From assembly GCA_945936135.1 (NCBI GenBank), contig CAMESG010000003.1, forward strand, positions 1-64,000: a stretch of DNA of 64,000 bases, given 5' to 3'. A model generated the notes under the pieces. The model searched no databases and was not told where the DNA came from. It saw only the letters and a program-made list of their open reading frames with translations. The translations under genes and the position numbers were made by a program. Shown here one piece after another: positions 34,824 through 43,227 of the stretch. Source of the stretch: an uncultured Mollicutes bacterium (GTDB lineage: Bacteria > Bacillota_I > Bacilli_A > RFN20 > CAG-826). Positions within the stretch are counted from its first letter, which is position 1, and each line of letters begins with the position of its first letter.

Positions 34824-35509
34824 TTTTCCATAATTCTCTCGAGGGTGACTTTTTCAATGTCGTCGGAAATGGTTGCTGAGAATACGAGATCGCACCAGGT
34901 GTGGCTCGTTCCAAACCTTTCTGTTTTCTGCATTGCTCTTGTTTTAAATTTCACAGTAAGCGAAAGCGTGATTCCAAAGTAGATGTCGTCTACTCCTGTA
35001 GACTCGATTTGCATCCTCTTGTATTCGACTTCTGTGAAATCATAGGAGACTATGTTGGCCAAGTCTCCCCGGACGTTTTTGAGAGCTAGTTGTTCTTTGC
35101 GTTTCCCAGGGCGATTTAAAAGTTCGAGAAGACTCTCGGTGAAATGGTCTTGGAAATACTGAAAGAATCCGTTTTGCCCAATTATTGCAATAAAAATGTG
35201 TCGATTTGGACGCTTTCGTCCAAATAAACGGCTTTTTAGGGCGAAGAATCCGACGGCTATTTTATAGCCGCAATAACTTTTGTTCCATCTCTTCTTTTCC
35301 CATCTATGGAAAAAAGGTCATTTTTATGCTGAAAAAGGGGGATCCCGACACTATAATAGCAAAGGATTGCGGGGCAGCTGAAAACTGTATATCGCTTCAA
35401 ATCTGACGTTCTATAAAACAGGGTTTAGACGTAGGTGATGCGGTTCCTCAAAATCTAAAAGATTCCAGTTTCAGAAATACTGATTGCTTTGCTGGAGAAA
35501 GGAAAAAGC
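34824..35509. other. Gene remnant and hairpins between the IS and the methyltransferase
   Basis: On the minus strand an open frame without a start codon covers about 35190-34824 (FFQYFQDHFTESLLELLNRP ... MANIVSYDFTEVEYKRM ... RFGTSHTWCDLVFSATIS) and ends in the insertion sequence, so it is probably a remnant. Two perfect hairpins follow on the plus strand: TTTGGACG-CTTT-CGTCCAAA at 35205-35224 and a CGGCTA ... TAGCCG stem near 35244-35260. TATAAT at 35352-35357 may belong to the methyltransferase promoter. Confidence 0.45.
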
Positions 35510-36637
35510 GTGAAACTACCAAAGAGAACTTTGCCGTCTCCGAACGGCCTTAAATTCATCGACCTCTTCTGCGGAATCGGTGGATTCAGAATTGCGTTTG
35601 AGGATCTCGGATGCGAATGTGTATTCAGCTCAGACAACAACCCGCAGTGTCAAAAAACTTACCAAAGAAACTATGGTGAATTGCCTACTGGTGATATCAC
35701 CAAAGTTGACGAAAACGAATTACCAGATTTCGACATTCTATGCGCTGGATTTCCCTGCCAGCCATTTAGTTATGCTGGTGAGAAAAAAGGTTTTGAGGAT
35801 GAGACGCGTGGTACCCTGTTTTTCGACGTCGTCAGAATCTTAAAAGCAAAAAGACCGAAAATGTTCTTTCTAGAAAACGTTAAAGGGCTTAAATCCCATG
35901 ACGAAGGAAAGACGCTAAAAATAATCAACGAGAACCTTAAAGCTCTTGGCTATACAGTCTATGAATGTGTAATTAATAGCCATGATTTTGGCGTACCACA
36001 AGCTCGTGAGAGATGGTATGCCGTTGGATTCCTCAAATCAATTAAGTTCGAGTGGCCGAAACCTGTAAATCCAGATACTACTCTTGCCGACATAGTTGAT
36101 ATTAATTTGGATGATCCGAAGCTTGCATTAACTGATTTCGAACTTCAAAGGATTATTGAGCATTTCTCGTCCTCTGATATCAGAGTTAAGCACGATAATG
36201 AGAAATACAAAGCTAACACGAAAAAAGGCAAATGGGGCATCTATTCGTACTTTAAGCCCGATGGAACATTGCGTTTCCATGTCGGAGATCCCGCAAAGAC
36301 ACAGATTCAAGAAGCTTATTATTGTTCCATTCATAGCGTTGCTCCTGCGATTATCGCGGCAAGGAGACCAAAACTATGGGATCTTAAGAGGTATCTCTCT
36401 GTTGATGAATGCCGGAAGCTTCAAGGCTTCCCCGATTGGTTTATTCCCGATCCTTCTTCTCAAGCCGCATATCACCAATTCGGAAATTCCGTTGCAGTTC
36501 CTGTAATTTCAGCTATAGCCAAAGCGATGCTTCAGGCGGATAAAAAGGCCATTCCTTTGGAACAGCCTCAAACCGAGATTGATTGCAACCACTATAAAGT
36601 GGTTAACACGGTTACGTATGTGCTAGAACCGTTTTGA
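35510..36637 (+). CDS. DNA (cytosine-5)-methyltransferase
   Basis: A 375-aa C5-methyltransferase: motif I DLFCGIGGF at 18-26, catalytic FPCQPFS around Cys83, motif VI ENV at 122-124, motif VIII PQARERW, and motif X with QFGNSVAVPV. The variable region between VIII and IX (~190-290) is the target-recognition domain. GTG 35510 is chosen as start because AGAAAGGA lies seven bases upstream; a TTG at 35489 has no such site. It overlaps convergently by 26 bases with mcrC. No cognate restriction enzyme of the ordinary kind is next to it; the neighbours are methylation-dependent nucleases. Confidence 0.93.
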   Translation: MKLPKRTLPSPNGLKFIDLFCGIGGFRIAFEDLGCECVFSSDNNPQCQKTYQRNYGELPTGDITKVDENELPDFDILCAGFPCQPFSYAGEKKGFEDETRGTLFFDVVRILKAKRPKMFFLENVKGLKSHDEGKTLKIINENLKALGYTVYECVINSHDFGVPQARERWYAVGFLKSIKFEWPKPVNPDTTLADIVDINLDDPKLALTDFELQRIIEHFSSSDIRVKHDNEKYKANTKKGKWGIYSYFKPDGTLRFHVGDPAKTQIQEAYYCSIHSVAPAIIAARRPKLWDLKRYLSVDECRKLQGFPDWFIPDPSSQAAYHQFGNSVAVPVISAIAKAMLQADKKAIPLEQPQTEIDCNHYKVVNTVTYVLEPF

Positions 36638-37847
36638 GGACGTCTTCCCGTAAATTGGCTTCCATCGCCTCTATTGAAGCTGAAAGGTCAATTGAAATAA
36701 GAGAGATGTTGATGTCTTTCAAATCCAAGGCATTCACCGCAATTGGTGAGTGCCTTTTTGATGATGGGTAGATCAGTGCACCGACAGAGGTTTGGAGTTG
36801 GCGGAGGTAAAACATAAGTTCATATAAATCCCCTACTTCAACCAAACTAGCAGCACTGCTTTTGGATGGTTCAAAGTATTTATTTTTGGCATCCATTACT
36901 GCCAAAGCCCTTCCCGATTCTTCTGAAAAGCCAATGATAATGTCCGGTACAAATGATTTGTATTCGTATGTTCCTTCGTAATTAATGGACGCAAATTCCT
37001 TAGGGCGCTCCCATTTTTCGACTTTTTCGTCAATAGTGTTGGACGCCATTAAACGAACAAACTTTTCAAATAAGTCATTCGAATTTGTTAAGAATGCGGA
37101 CCATTGAATTCCCGACTCATTCGTTGATAACTGAAGGTCCTTTAAAACGAGTATTGCCAAGCGAATGGCTTCAGGGTAGTGATCGTTGTAAGCACTAAAA
37201 TTGAAAATAGATTTGTCATCTAAGTTTGTGCCAGGATCTAAAAGAGAAATTTGTTCAAAGAATCTTAGTAACGCTTTAATTTCATTGGCCGTTGTGTCAT
37301 CAGAAATCAAAAGGCATTTCTTTAGCGCGGCCTTAATTACTTGATTTTGTTTAACGTCGGTTGTGTAAACCTGTTCCTTAAATGGTATTCCTTGATAAGG
37401 GAACAGTTTAGGGCTGAAGTCTTCCGCCATGAGTTGTCCTCTAACCCTTATATCTTTTTCCAAACGAGAGCGGTAACCACCAACCAATCCTTTTTCAGTT
37501 AGTTTCTTGACAGAACGAACAAATAACATCGGGATTAAACTAATCCCAGATAAACCCGATTTTCCTACACCTAGTTCTGTTGCTCCTAAATTTGATTTGA
37601 CACCCTGAATGTAAAGCATCATCTGGAGGACTTTGTCCAAAGTGAAAGCAGTGTTTCTTGTGGTTATGTTTATTTGGGTCGACCCTATCGTGATACTCCC
37701 AACGGTATATTCGTCGAAGCGTAAGGTAGTTCCGTGAATTGAAAAAGGCAGACCAGAATTCTTCTTTTTCATCTGGCGAGCTATCTCGGCATCAAGGGGC
37801 TCGAGATCGATTTGGCGATTATTTTCGTTTAGAGTGAGTAATTTCAT
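36612..37847 (-). CDS. mcrC: McrC subunit of methylation-dependent restriction
   Basis: A 411-aa McrC-like protein. The N-terminal beta-rich part is followed by a PD-(D/E)xK nuclease: VPDIIIGF and VMDAKNKYF give the Asp and Asp-Ala-Lys positions. In McrBC the McrB ring uses GTP to translocate and McrC cleaves DNA carrying methylcytosine. Its start overlaps the end of mcrB by four bases (ATGA), the usual linkage. Confidence 0.88.
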   Translation of the reverse strand: MKLLTLNENNRQIDLEPLDAEIARQMKKKNSGLPFSIHGTTLRFDEYTVGSITIGSTQINITTRNTAFTLDKVLQMMLYIQGVKSNLGATELGVGKSGLSGISLIPMLFVRSVKKLTEKGLVGGYRSRLEKDIRVRGQLMAEDFSPKLFPYQGIPFKEQVYTTDVKQNQVIKAALKKCLLISDDTTANEIKALLRFFEQISLLDPGTNLDDKSIFNFSAYNDHYPEAIRLAILVLKDLQLSTNESGIQWSAFLTNSNDLFEKFVRLMASNTIDEKVEKWERPKEFASINYEGTYEYKSFVPDIIIGFSEESGRALAVMDAKNKYFEPSKSSAASLVEVGDLYELMFYLRQLQTSVGALIYPSSKRHSPIAVNALDLKDINISLISIDLSASIEAMEANLREDVLKTVLAHT

Positions 37848-39490
37848 TCAGCATTCATGAAATTGATGAGTGCCGATTTGAATTCACTGTCGGTTAAGCT
37901 ATTGGGCAATTCAGAGCCAAGAACGACTTTGATTTGGTCAAAATTATAATCACAGTAATCTTCTACCATCGGCAATATCTTATAGTTGAAAAGAGTTTGG
38001 AACTTATCGTAATCCCAATGGAACAGACCGTCTTCTTTCTTCACAAAGTCTTGTAAGAAGAGGGCATGGCCAACGACGAATTCCCTGTTTTTCGTTACCG
38101 AGATCAATTTTTTATTTAGTTTTCTGAGAAAATCCGTTAGAGAAATAAAACCATTTTCTGGAGGGCATAGTTTTAATAGGACGTTTGGATCAGGCGGACA
38201 ATAGAGTTCAGTAAACCTGCGCTTCAAAGCGAGGTCCATACTTCCTACGGATTTATCCGTGGTATTCATGGTCCCGATAATGTAGAGATTCTTGGGGAGA
38301 TGGAAATCATTGATGACTCTCTTGCCCAGCGAAAGTCGGACCGTGGCGCCCCTGTCCAAAGCTTGAATCGTGTCACCAAACACTTGAGAGGTATTGGCTC
38401 GGTTAATTTCGTCAATGATCAAAAGATATTTTTTCCCTGAGTTTTCGGCAGACAAAGCAATGTCGACAAAATCGATAAAAGCGCCTTGCTTAAACTCGAC
38501 GTTTTGGCCTTCGACGACATAGCCGCCAATAAACTCTTGATATGAATACTGCGGGTGGAACTGGATGTGAAGTACTTCGGCATATTCAGCCCCAACTTCA
38601 TTTGCTAAGAAGGATTTTGATGTACCAGGCGGACCGCTAAGAATCACTTGATAATATTGTTCTAAAACAGTTTTTAGAGCGGTGACTGATAGTGTTTCGT
38701 TTTCCATATTGATAAACCTTTCCTGCGTAGGAGTTTTTGTACTTGCTGAGGTAGATACTTGACTTTGTTCATTAAGCCAGCTTGGGTCCGTGCCTTCTGG
38801 AAGTCCAATTTTGTCCCTTATGACAGAAGTCCTAAACATTTTGTCGGAATAAGAAAGAGCAATCGCAGATCCTGTTGTGAAGAAGGCGTTAATTTCATTG
38901 TCCGTTAGATTCGTTTCCTTTTTGAAATAAGCAATTATTGAGCCAATGCTGGCTTCGTTTTCAAACGCTTTAAACCTACAAAACCAAACTGCAAGCGCAA
39001 CAAGATCTATTTTGGCTCCCTTGAAGAGCTTTCTAATCTCGTCGACATAGTTGTACGAAAACTTAAAAATTTCACTTCCGTCGGGATTTTTCTCTTCTTT
39101 TATGAAGCTTCTCCATTGTGTCCCCCCACCAAAAATGTTGTTTATTACGCGGGCGGGCATCCATTGATCGAGTGACTCACTTATAGAGAGTTTGTTCCCG
39201 GTTTTCGGATAAAAAGGGTTAATGAAGTTGCACCTTTCGTCATCGCAAGGGGATGATTCACCGGGTGCGAATAAACTTCCTAAGTTGAAAGCATACCCAT
39301 AAGAATCCTTAATCGAATCTTTACGGATAGGCTTCAGGTTACTTACCCCAAGGCTTTTGATGATCAGGATAATATTGATAGAAGTCCTAATTTCCTTAGG
39401 TAAATCCAATTTAGCAAGAAGATCGTACGCTGCGAGTACGGTTTGTTCGCTTAAGTATTTCATTGATGAAATTATAAGGTTTGAAATCAT
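37844..39490 (-). CDS. mcrB: McrB GTPase subunit
   Basis: About 548 aa. The C-terminal AAA+ domain has Walker A GPPGTSKS, Walker B LLIIDEINRAN and the McrB signature GTMNTTDKS, where GTP specificity is read. The N-terminal ~270 residues are a variable module that would bind the modified site; it has a Cys pair (SPCDDERC) and does not resemble the E. coli N-terminus. ATG 39490 is preferred with GGCGGA nearby; ATG 39463 is an alternative and longer reading would overlap the divergent nuclease gene's promoter. Confidence 0.87.
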   Translation of the reverse strand: MISNLIISSMKYLSEQTVLAAYDLLAKLDLPKEIRTSINIILIIKSLGVSNLKPIRKDSIKDSYGYAFNLGSLFAPGESSPCDDERCNFINPFYPKTGNKLSISESLDQWMPARVINNIFGGGTQWRSFIKEEKNPDGSEIFKFSYNYVDEIRKLFKGAKIDLVALAVWFCRFKAFENEASIGSIIAYFKKETNLTDNEINAFFTTGSAIALSYSDKMFRTSVIRDKIGLPEGTDPSWLNEQSQVSTSASTKTPTQERFINMENETLSVTALKTVLEQYYQVILSGPPGTSKSFLANEVGAEYAEVLHIQFHPQYSYQEFIGGYVVEGQNVEFKQGAFIDFVDIALSAENSGKKYLLIIDEINRANTSQVFGDTIQALDRGATVRLSLGKRVINDFHLPKNLYIIGTMNTTDKSVGSMDLALKRRFTELYCPPDPNVLLKLCPPENGFISLTDFLRKLNKKLISVTKNREFVVGHALFLQDFVKKEDGLFHWDYDKFQTLFNYKILPMVEDYCDYNFDQIKVVLGSELPNSLTDSEFKSALINFMNAE

Positions 39491-39596
39491 AGATTTCCGC
39501 CGAAAATATGCGCTAGACGCCGATTTTGGCGCTTTTATGGTGACTTGGAGGCCACCAGATCTGTTATTTTGCAGCTTGTTTTGATAAGCTTTCTGC

Positions 39597-40873
39597 ATGG
39601 ATTTTGAGGTTGGCGAAACCGTAATAAATGAGAAAATAGATGGCGAACAAAGAAGCGGTTATTACCTGATTCTTGATCGCATCTACAAAAGCACGAAGCC
39701 TGGCACTCCGTATCAAAAGGACATTGTTTCCAAGATTTTTAGAGTTCGTAATCAAGGCGGCATTCGTTTTCCTAGCCCAAAGGGTAGTGACGCGCGGCCA
39801 CAGTACACTTATTGCGTATTGGCTTCTACCGGAAGGGAAATGTATTGGAAGGACGAGGCAGATGAGCATTTCGGGGCATATGTCTACTTTGGCGATCAAA
39901 ATAGGCCTGGGTTTGACCTCCTCGACACCCCTTTAAGAGGCAATAAATTACTGTCCGCTGTATTTGGTTACGCTTCCTCAGGGGAAGATAGTGACAGAAA
40001 ACTAATCCCACCCATTTTCGCTTTTCAAAAGTATGGAAGTGGGAGCAATGTTGTCTTTAAAGGACTCTTGGTTCCAGGAATCGATTCCATGCCGTCCGTA
40101 GACTGGATTGTCGCTTTCTATACCAAATTGCATAGAAGTCCAATCTCATTTCTAAATTTCAAGACTTATTTCACCATTCTTGATACTAGTGAGGGATCGG
40201 AAGCGGGCCGAACAATAGCGGGATATCTTTCCAGTGGCTGAATGACATCGAGAACGGGAAGGCTTTGGAGAGCAAATATTGCCCGAAAGCCTGGAGGACC
40301 TATATTCTCACTGGCAAGAGAAAAGCTATAAAGCCGTTCATTCATCCGGAGCCCTACCCTTCCAAAGAACAACAGCTGCCAATAACCGAGGAAGGCAAAA
40401 CGATGCTCAATATGCTGCAGCAGTATTTCATCGATATTGATGGCGGCTTTGCTTTTGAGCATTTCGCCACAAAGCTGGTCCAAATGATGTTTCCAGCTGT
40501 TAAGCAATTGGAAACGACGAGGAAATATGATGGTGGTGGAATAGACGCAATTGGAAAATACCAAGTTTTCAAAAGCAACGAAAATTCCATCCAATTGGAT
40601 TTCTACGTCCAAGCAAAATGCTATAAGGCTACAAATTCCGTTGACACCAAAGATACGGCAAGGCTCATAGCTCGAATTAAAGGGAAGGACTTTGGAATAA
40701 TGTTTACGACGTCTTATATCGCTCATCAGGCATATAACGAAATCGTCGAGGACCGACATCCCATTGGCTTCGTCACGGGTGGAGATATTATTGACTTCCT
40801 AATAAAAAAGTTACAGATAAGGGATCGAGAAGAGCTGCGGGACTGGCTCAAAAGAGAGTTTCCAAAGAAGTAA
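39597..40873 (+). pseudogene. AspBHI-like modification-dependent nuclease, frameshifted
   Basis: Two frames form one protein of ~425 residues. The first (39597-40241) is an N-terminal recognition domain of the AspBHI type (GAYVYFGDQNRPGFDLLDTP, RGNKLL). The second is open from about 40195 and continues SGPNNSGISFQWLNDIE, then KYCPKAWRTYILTG and a Mrr-like PD-(D/E)xK domain (FEHFATKLVQMMFP, YDGGGIDAIG, DFYVQAKCYK). The natural junction falls around 40185-40200; one missing base there would restore the frame. As written, the nuclease domain would not be joined to its recognition domain, so it is called a pseudogene. It is divergent from mcrB. Confidence 0.75.
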
Positions 40874-41049
40874 AGATTTGGGAATGGGTATCTGTAAAAG
40901 AGCCCATTTTTTCGTTTTGCTCTTGATTTCACATCTTGTTAAGAACGCATGTCTGGTGGCTGAGAAAAATAAAAGCATAAAATTCAGCCGTTTTATATGC
41001 ACTGGACGACAACTTTTTACGATTTTTTTTACGACAAATGACGAGTGCA

Positions 41050-41091
41050 AAAATGAAAAAATCCCGATGCCATCGAAGGAATTCGGGATTT
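41050..41091 (-). terminator. Island-supplied terminator behind tRNA-Met
   Basis: On the minus strand AAATCCCGA (41091-41083 complement) pairs with TCGGGATTT (41067-41059 complement) over 9 bp, followed by a T-rich run (TTTCATTTTT). It lies ten bases beyond the tRNA-Met 3' end, on the island side, and replaces the terminator now at 2338-2371. Confidence 0.75.
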
Positions 41092-41100
41092 ATTGACAAA

Positions 41101-41117
41101 TTGGTGGCTGAGGGGGG
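41101..41117 (+). repeat. Right attachment site (attR) inside tRNA-Met
   Basis: The same 17 bases as at 2381-2397. They cover the CCA end, acceptor stem 3' strand and the start of the T stem of tRNA-Met, so the tRNA gene stays intact after integration. Confidence 0.8.
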
Positions 41118-41178
41118 ACTCGAACCCTCGACATACCGGGTATGAGCCGGTTGCTCTAACCAACTGGGCTACTCAGCC
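41102..41178 (-). tRNA. tRNA-Met (anticodon CAT)
   Basis: Read on the minus strand the gene starts GGCTGAGTAGCCCAGTTGG and ends CTCAGCCACCA; acceptor strands GGCTGAG/CTCAGCC pair fully, CCA is encoded, and the anticodon loop is CTCATAC. The T loop GGTTCGAGTCC is canonical. CAT could also be the tRNA-Ile that is modified to read AUA; an elongator Met is the default call. It is the integration target of the island. Confidence 0.92.
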
Positions 41179-41181
41179 AAA

Positions 41182-41257
41182 TGGTGGAACTTATCGGGAT
41201 CGAACCGACGACCTCATGCTTGCAAAGCACGCGCTCTCCCAGCTGAGCTAAAGTCCC
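41182..41257 (-). tRNA. tRNA-Ala (anticodon TGC)
   Basis: On the minus strand it starts GGGACTTTAGCTCAGCTGGG and ends AAGTTCCACCA. The anticodon loop is CTTTGCA. The acceptor stem contains the G3-U70 pair that identifies alanine tRNAs. It lies three bases upstream of tRNA-Met and is co-transcribed with it. Confidence 0.95.
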
Positions 41258-41349
41258 ATCCAGACAAATGTGCCGTTCTTCGCGGCTCGTGTATTATGTC
41301 ATTCCGCTAGGCTTGGTGCAAGGGTTTTTTATCAATCCTTCACCTAGGC

Positions 41350-41386
41350 AAAAGAAACCGCCCAATTCAAGAATCGGATCGGGCGG
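41350..41386 (-). terminator. Terminator of the ABC exporter operon
   Basis: On the minus strand CCGCCC (41386-41381 complement) pairs with GGGCGG (41363-41358 complement) and is followed by TTTCTTTT, just after the stop of the second ABC gene. Confidence 0.7.
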
Positions 41387-41394
41387 AGTTCTCT

Positions 41395-43227
41395 TTATTC
41401 AAGGGCGAATTGCGAGTTGTAGAGCGAGGCGTAGAACCCGTTTTGGGCAAGCAGGGATTCGTGGTTTCCCTGCTCCACGATGTTCCCGTCCTTCATGACC
41501 AGGATCATGTCGGCGTTCTTGATCGTCGAGAGGCGGTGGGCGATCACGAAGCTCGTCCTTCCCTTGGTCAGGCGGTCCATCGCTTCCTGGATCTTCTCCT
41601 CGGTGCGCGTATCGACGTTCGAGGTCGCCTCGTCCAAGATCAGCAAAGGCGACTTTCGAATCATCGCCCTAGCGATGGTGACGAGCTGCTTCTGCCCCGC
41701 GGAGACTTGGTTGTTCTCCCCAAAGGAACTGTCCAAGCCGTTCGGCAAGGCGCGCGTGAAATGGACGAGGTGCGCTTCCTTGATGGCGGCGTAGACCTCT
41801 TCATCGCTGACGTTCGGCGTGTTGTAAACGAGGTTTTCGCGATACGTGCCTTCGAAGACCCAGGTGTCTTGAAGCACCATCCCGAAGATCTTGTGGATCT
41901 CGGCGCGCGACATGTCCTTGATGGACACCCCGTCGATGCGGATGTCGCCGCCGCGGATCTCGTAGAAGCGCATCAGCAAATTGACCATGGTGGTCTTGCC
42001 GGCGCCCGTCGGGCCGACGATTGCGACCTTCATGCCGGGTTTCACGGTTGCCGAGAAATCATGGATGATCGTCTGCCCTTCTTCGTAACCGAAGTTCACG
42101 TGGTCGAAGACAACTTCGCCTTTGACTTCTTTTCCGTCAAAGAAGGCGGGTTTTGCGCTTTCATCTTCGAGTTCCTTCTCATTGAGGAAGCCATGGACAC
42201 GGTTGGAAGCAGCGCCAATCGTCTGCAGCGAGTTCAGCGTTTGCCCGATCATCGTAAAGGGCTGTTGGAACAAACGGATGTAGGTAAGGAAGGCGGTGAT
42301 CACGCCCATGTTGATACCGAATAGCCCGGATCTCGTCACCGGATCGAAGTTCGTGACGGCGCAGATGCCGCCCGCGAGCATGACCGCGGCATAGCCGAGG
42401 TTCGAAATGAAGTTCGTGGTCGGACCCATCAAACCGCCCATGTCCTGGGCGATGAACATCGTCATCCCAAGGGTGCGGTTCTCCTTCTGGAAGGCTTCTT
42501 TTCTCCGTCCTTCCGCGTTGAAGAGCTTGATGATGTTCTGACCGCCGAAATCCTCTTCGACGACGCCATTGACCTTGCCGATCATGTTCACGCGCTTGGC
42601 GAAGGCCGGCTGCGCGATCTTGATCTCGAAGGTCAAGAAGAGCAAAAGCAAGGGGATGGTGCAGCAGGCGATCAAGGCCATGAACCAATTCGTGATGAAC
42701 ATCGCGATGGTGCTGCCAAGAAGCAAGAACACCGATTGGGCGATCTGCGAAATCGATTGGTCGAGGTTCTGCGAGACGTTGTCGACGTCGTTCGTGACGC
42801 GCGACATGATGTCGCCCGTCGCATGGGAGTCGAAATAGCCAAGGGGGATCAAATTGATCTTCTTCTCGATCGCCTGGCGAAGCGCGTGGCAATAATGCTG
42901 CACCGCAGTCGTGATGCAGAAAGCCGAGAAATAACTAAAGATCGCGACAAGAGAATAAAGAACGCCCAAGACGATCACGCGAACCATGATGTAGTCTAGG
43001 TCCAACGTGGCCGCGGGGTTGATTACCTTTTCCACGGCAAACTTGGCAAGGGAGTTCGAGATCTCGCCCATGATCGAAGGCGAGACGACCTGCAAAACGC
43101 AGGAGATGAGAAGCATCACGACGGCGGCGATGATCAAAGGCCAGTAGCATTTGGTATCGCCAAGCAACCGCTTCAAGGCGCGGGGATCGAGTTTTTCGCG
43201 CGTGAAATTACGAGGTCCGTGGCTCAT
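41395..43227 (-). CDS. ABC exporter half-transporter (second subunit)
   Basis: A 610-aa type IV ABC exporter half: an N-terminal six-helix membrane domain (LLISCVLQVVSPSIMGEISN, then GYFDSHATGDIMSRVTND) and a C-terminal ATPase with Walker A GPTGAGKTT, signature NQVSAGQKQL, Walker B LLILDEATS and HRLSTIKNAD. The signature is VSAGQ rather than VSGGQ, and the partner carries a standard site, as in heterodimeric exporters of the LmrCD/BmrCD kind. ATG 43227 overlaps the partner's stop (ATGA) and has AGGAG. Substrate, perhaps a drug or lipid, is unknown. Confidence 0.92.
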   Translation of the reverse strand: MSHGPRNFTREKLDPRALKRLLGDTKCYWPLIIAAVVMLLISCVLQVVSPSIMGEISNSLAKFAVEKVINPAATLDLDYIMVRVIVLGVLYSLVAIFSYFSAFCITTAVQHYCHALRQAIEKKINLIPLGYFDSHATGDIMSRVTNDVDNVSQNLDQSISQIAQSVFLLLGSTIAMFITNWFMALIACCTIPLLLLFLTFEIKIAQPAFAKRVNMIGKVNGVVEEDFGGQNIIKLFNAEGRRKEAFQKENRTLGMTMFIAQDMGGLMGPTTNFISNLGYAAVMLAGGICAVTNFDPVTRSGLFGINMGVITAFLTYIRLFQQPFTMIGQTLNSLQTIGAASNRVHGFLNEKELEDESAKPAFFDGKEVKGEVVFDHVNFGYEEGQTIIHDFSATVKPGMKVAIVGPTGAGKTTMVNLLMRFYEIRGGDIRIDGVSIKDMSRAEIHKIFGMVLQDTWVFEGTYRENLVYNTPNVSDEEVYAAIKEAHLVHFTRALPNGLDSSFGENNQVSAGQKQLVTIARAMIRKSPLLILDEATSNVDTRTEEKIQEAMDRLTKGRTSFVIAHRLSTIKNADMILVMKDGNIVEQGNHESLLAQNGFYASLYNSQFALE

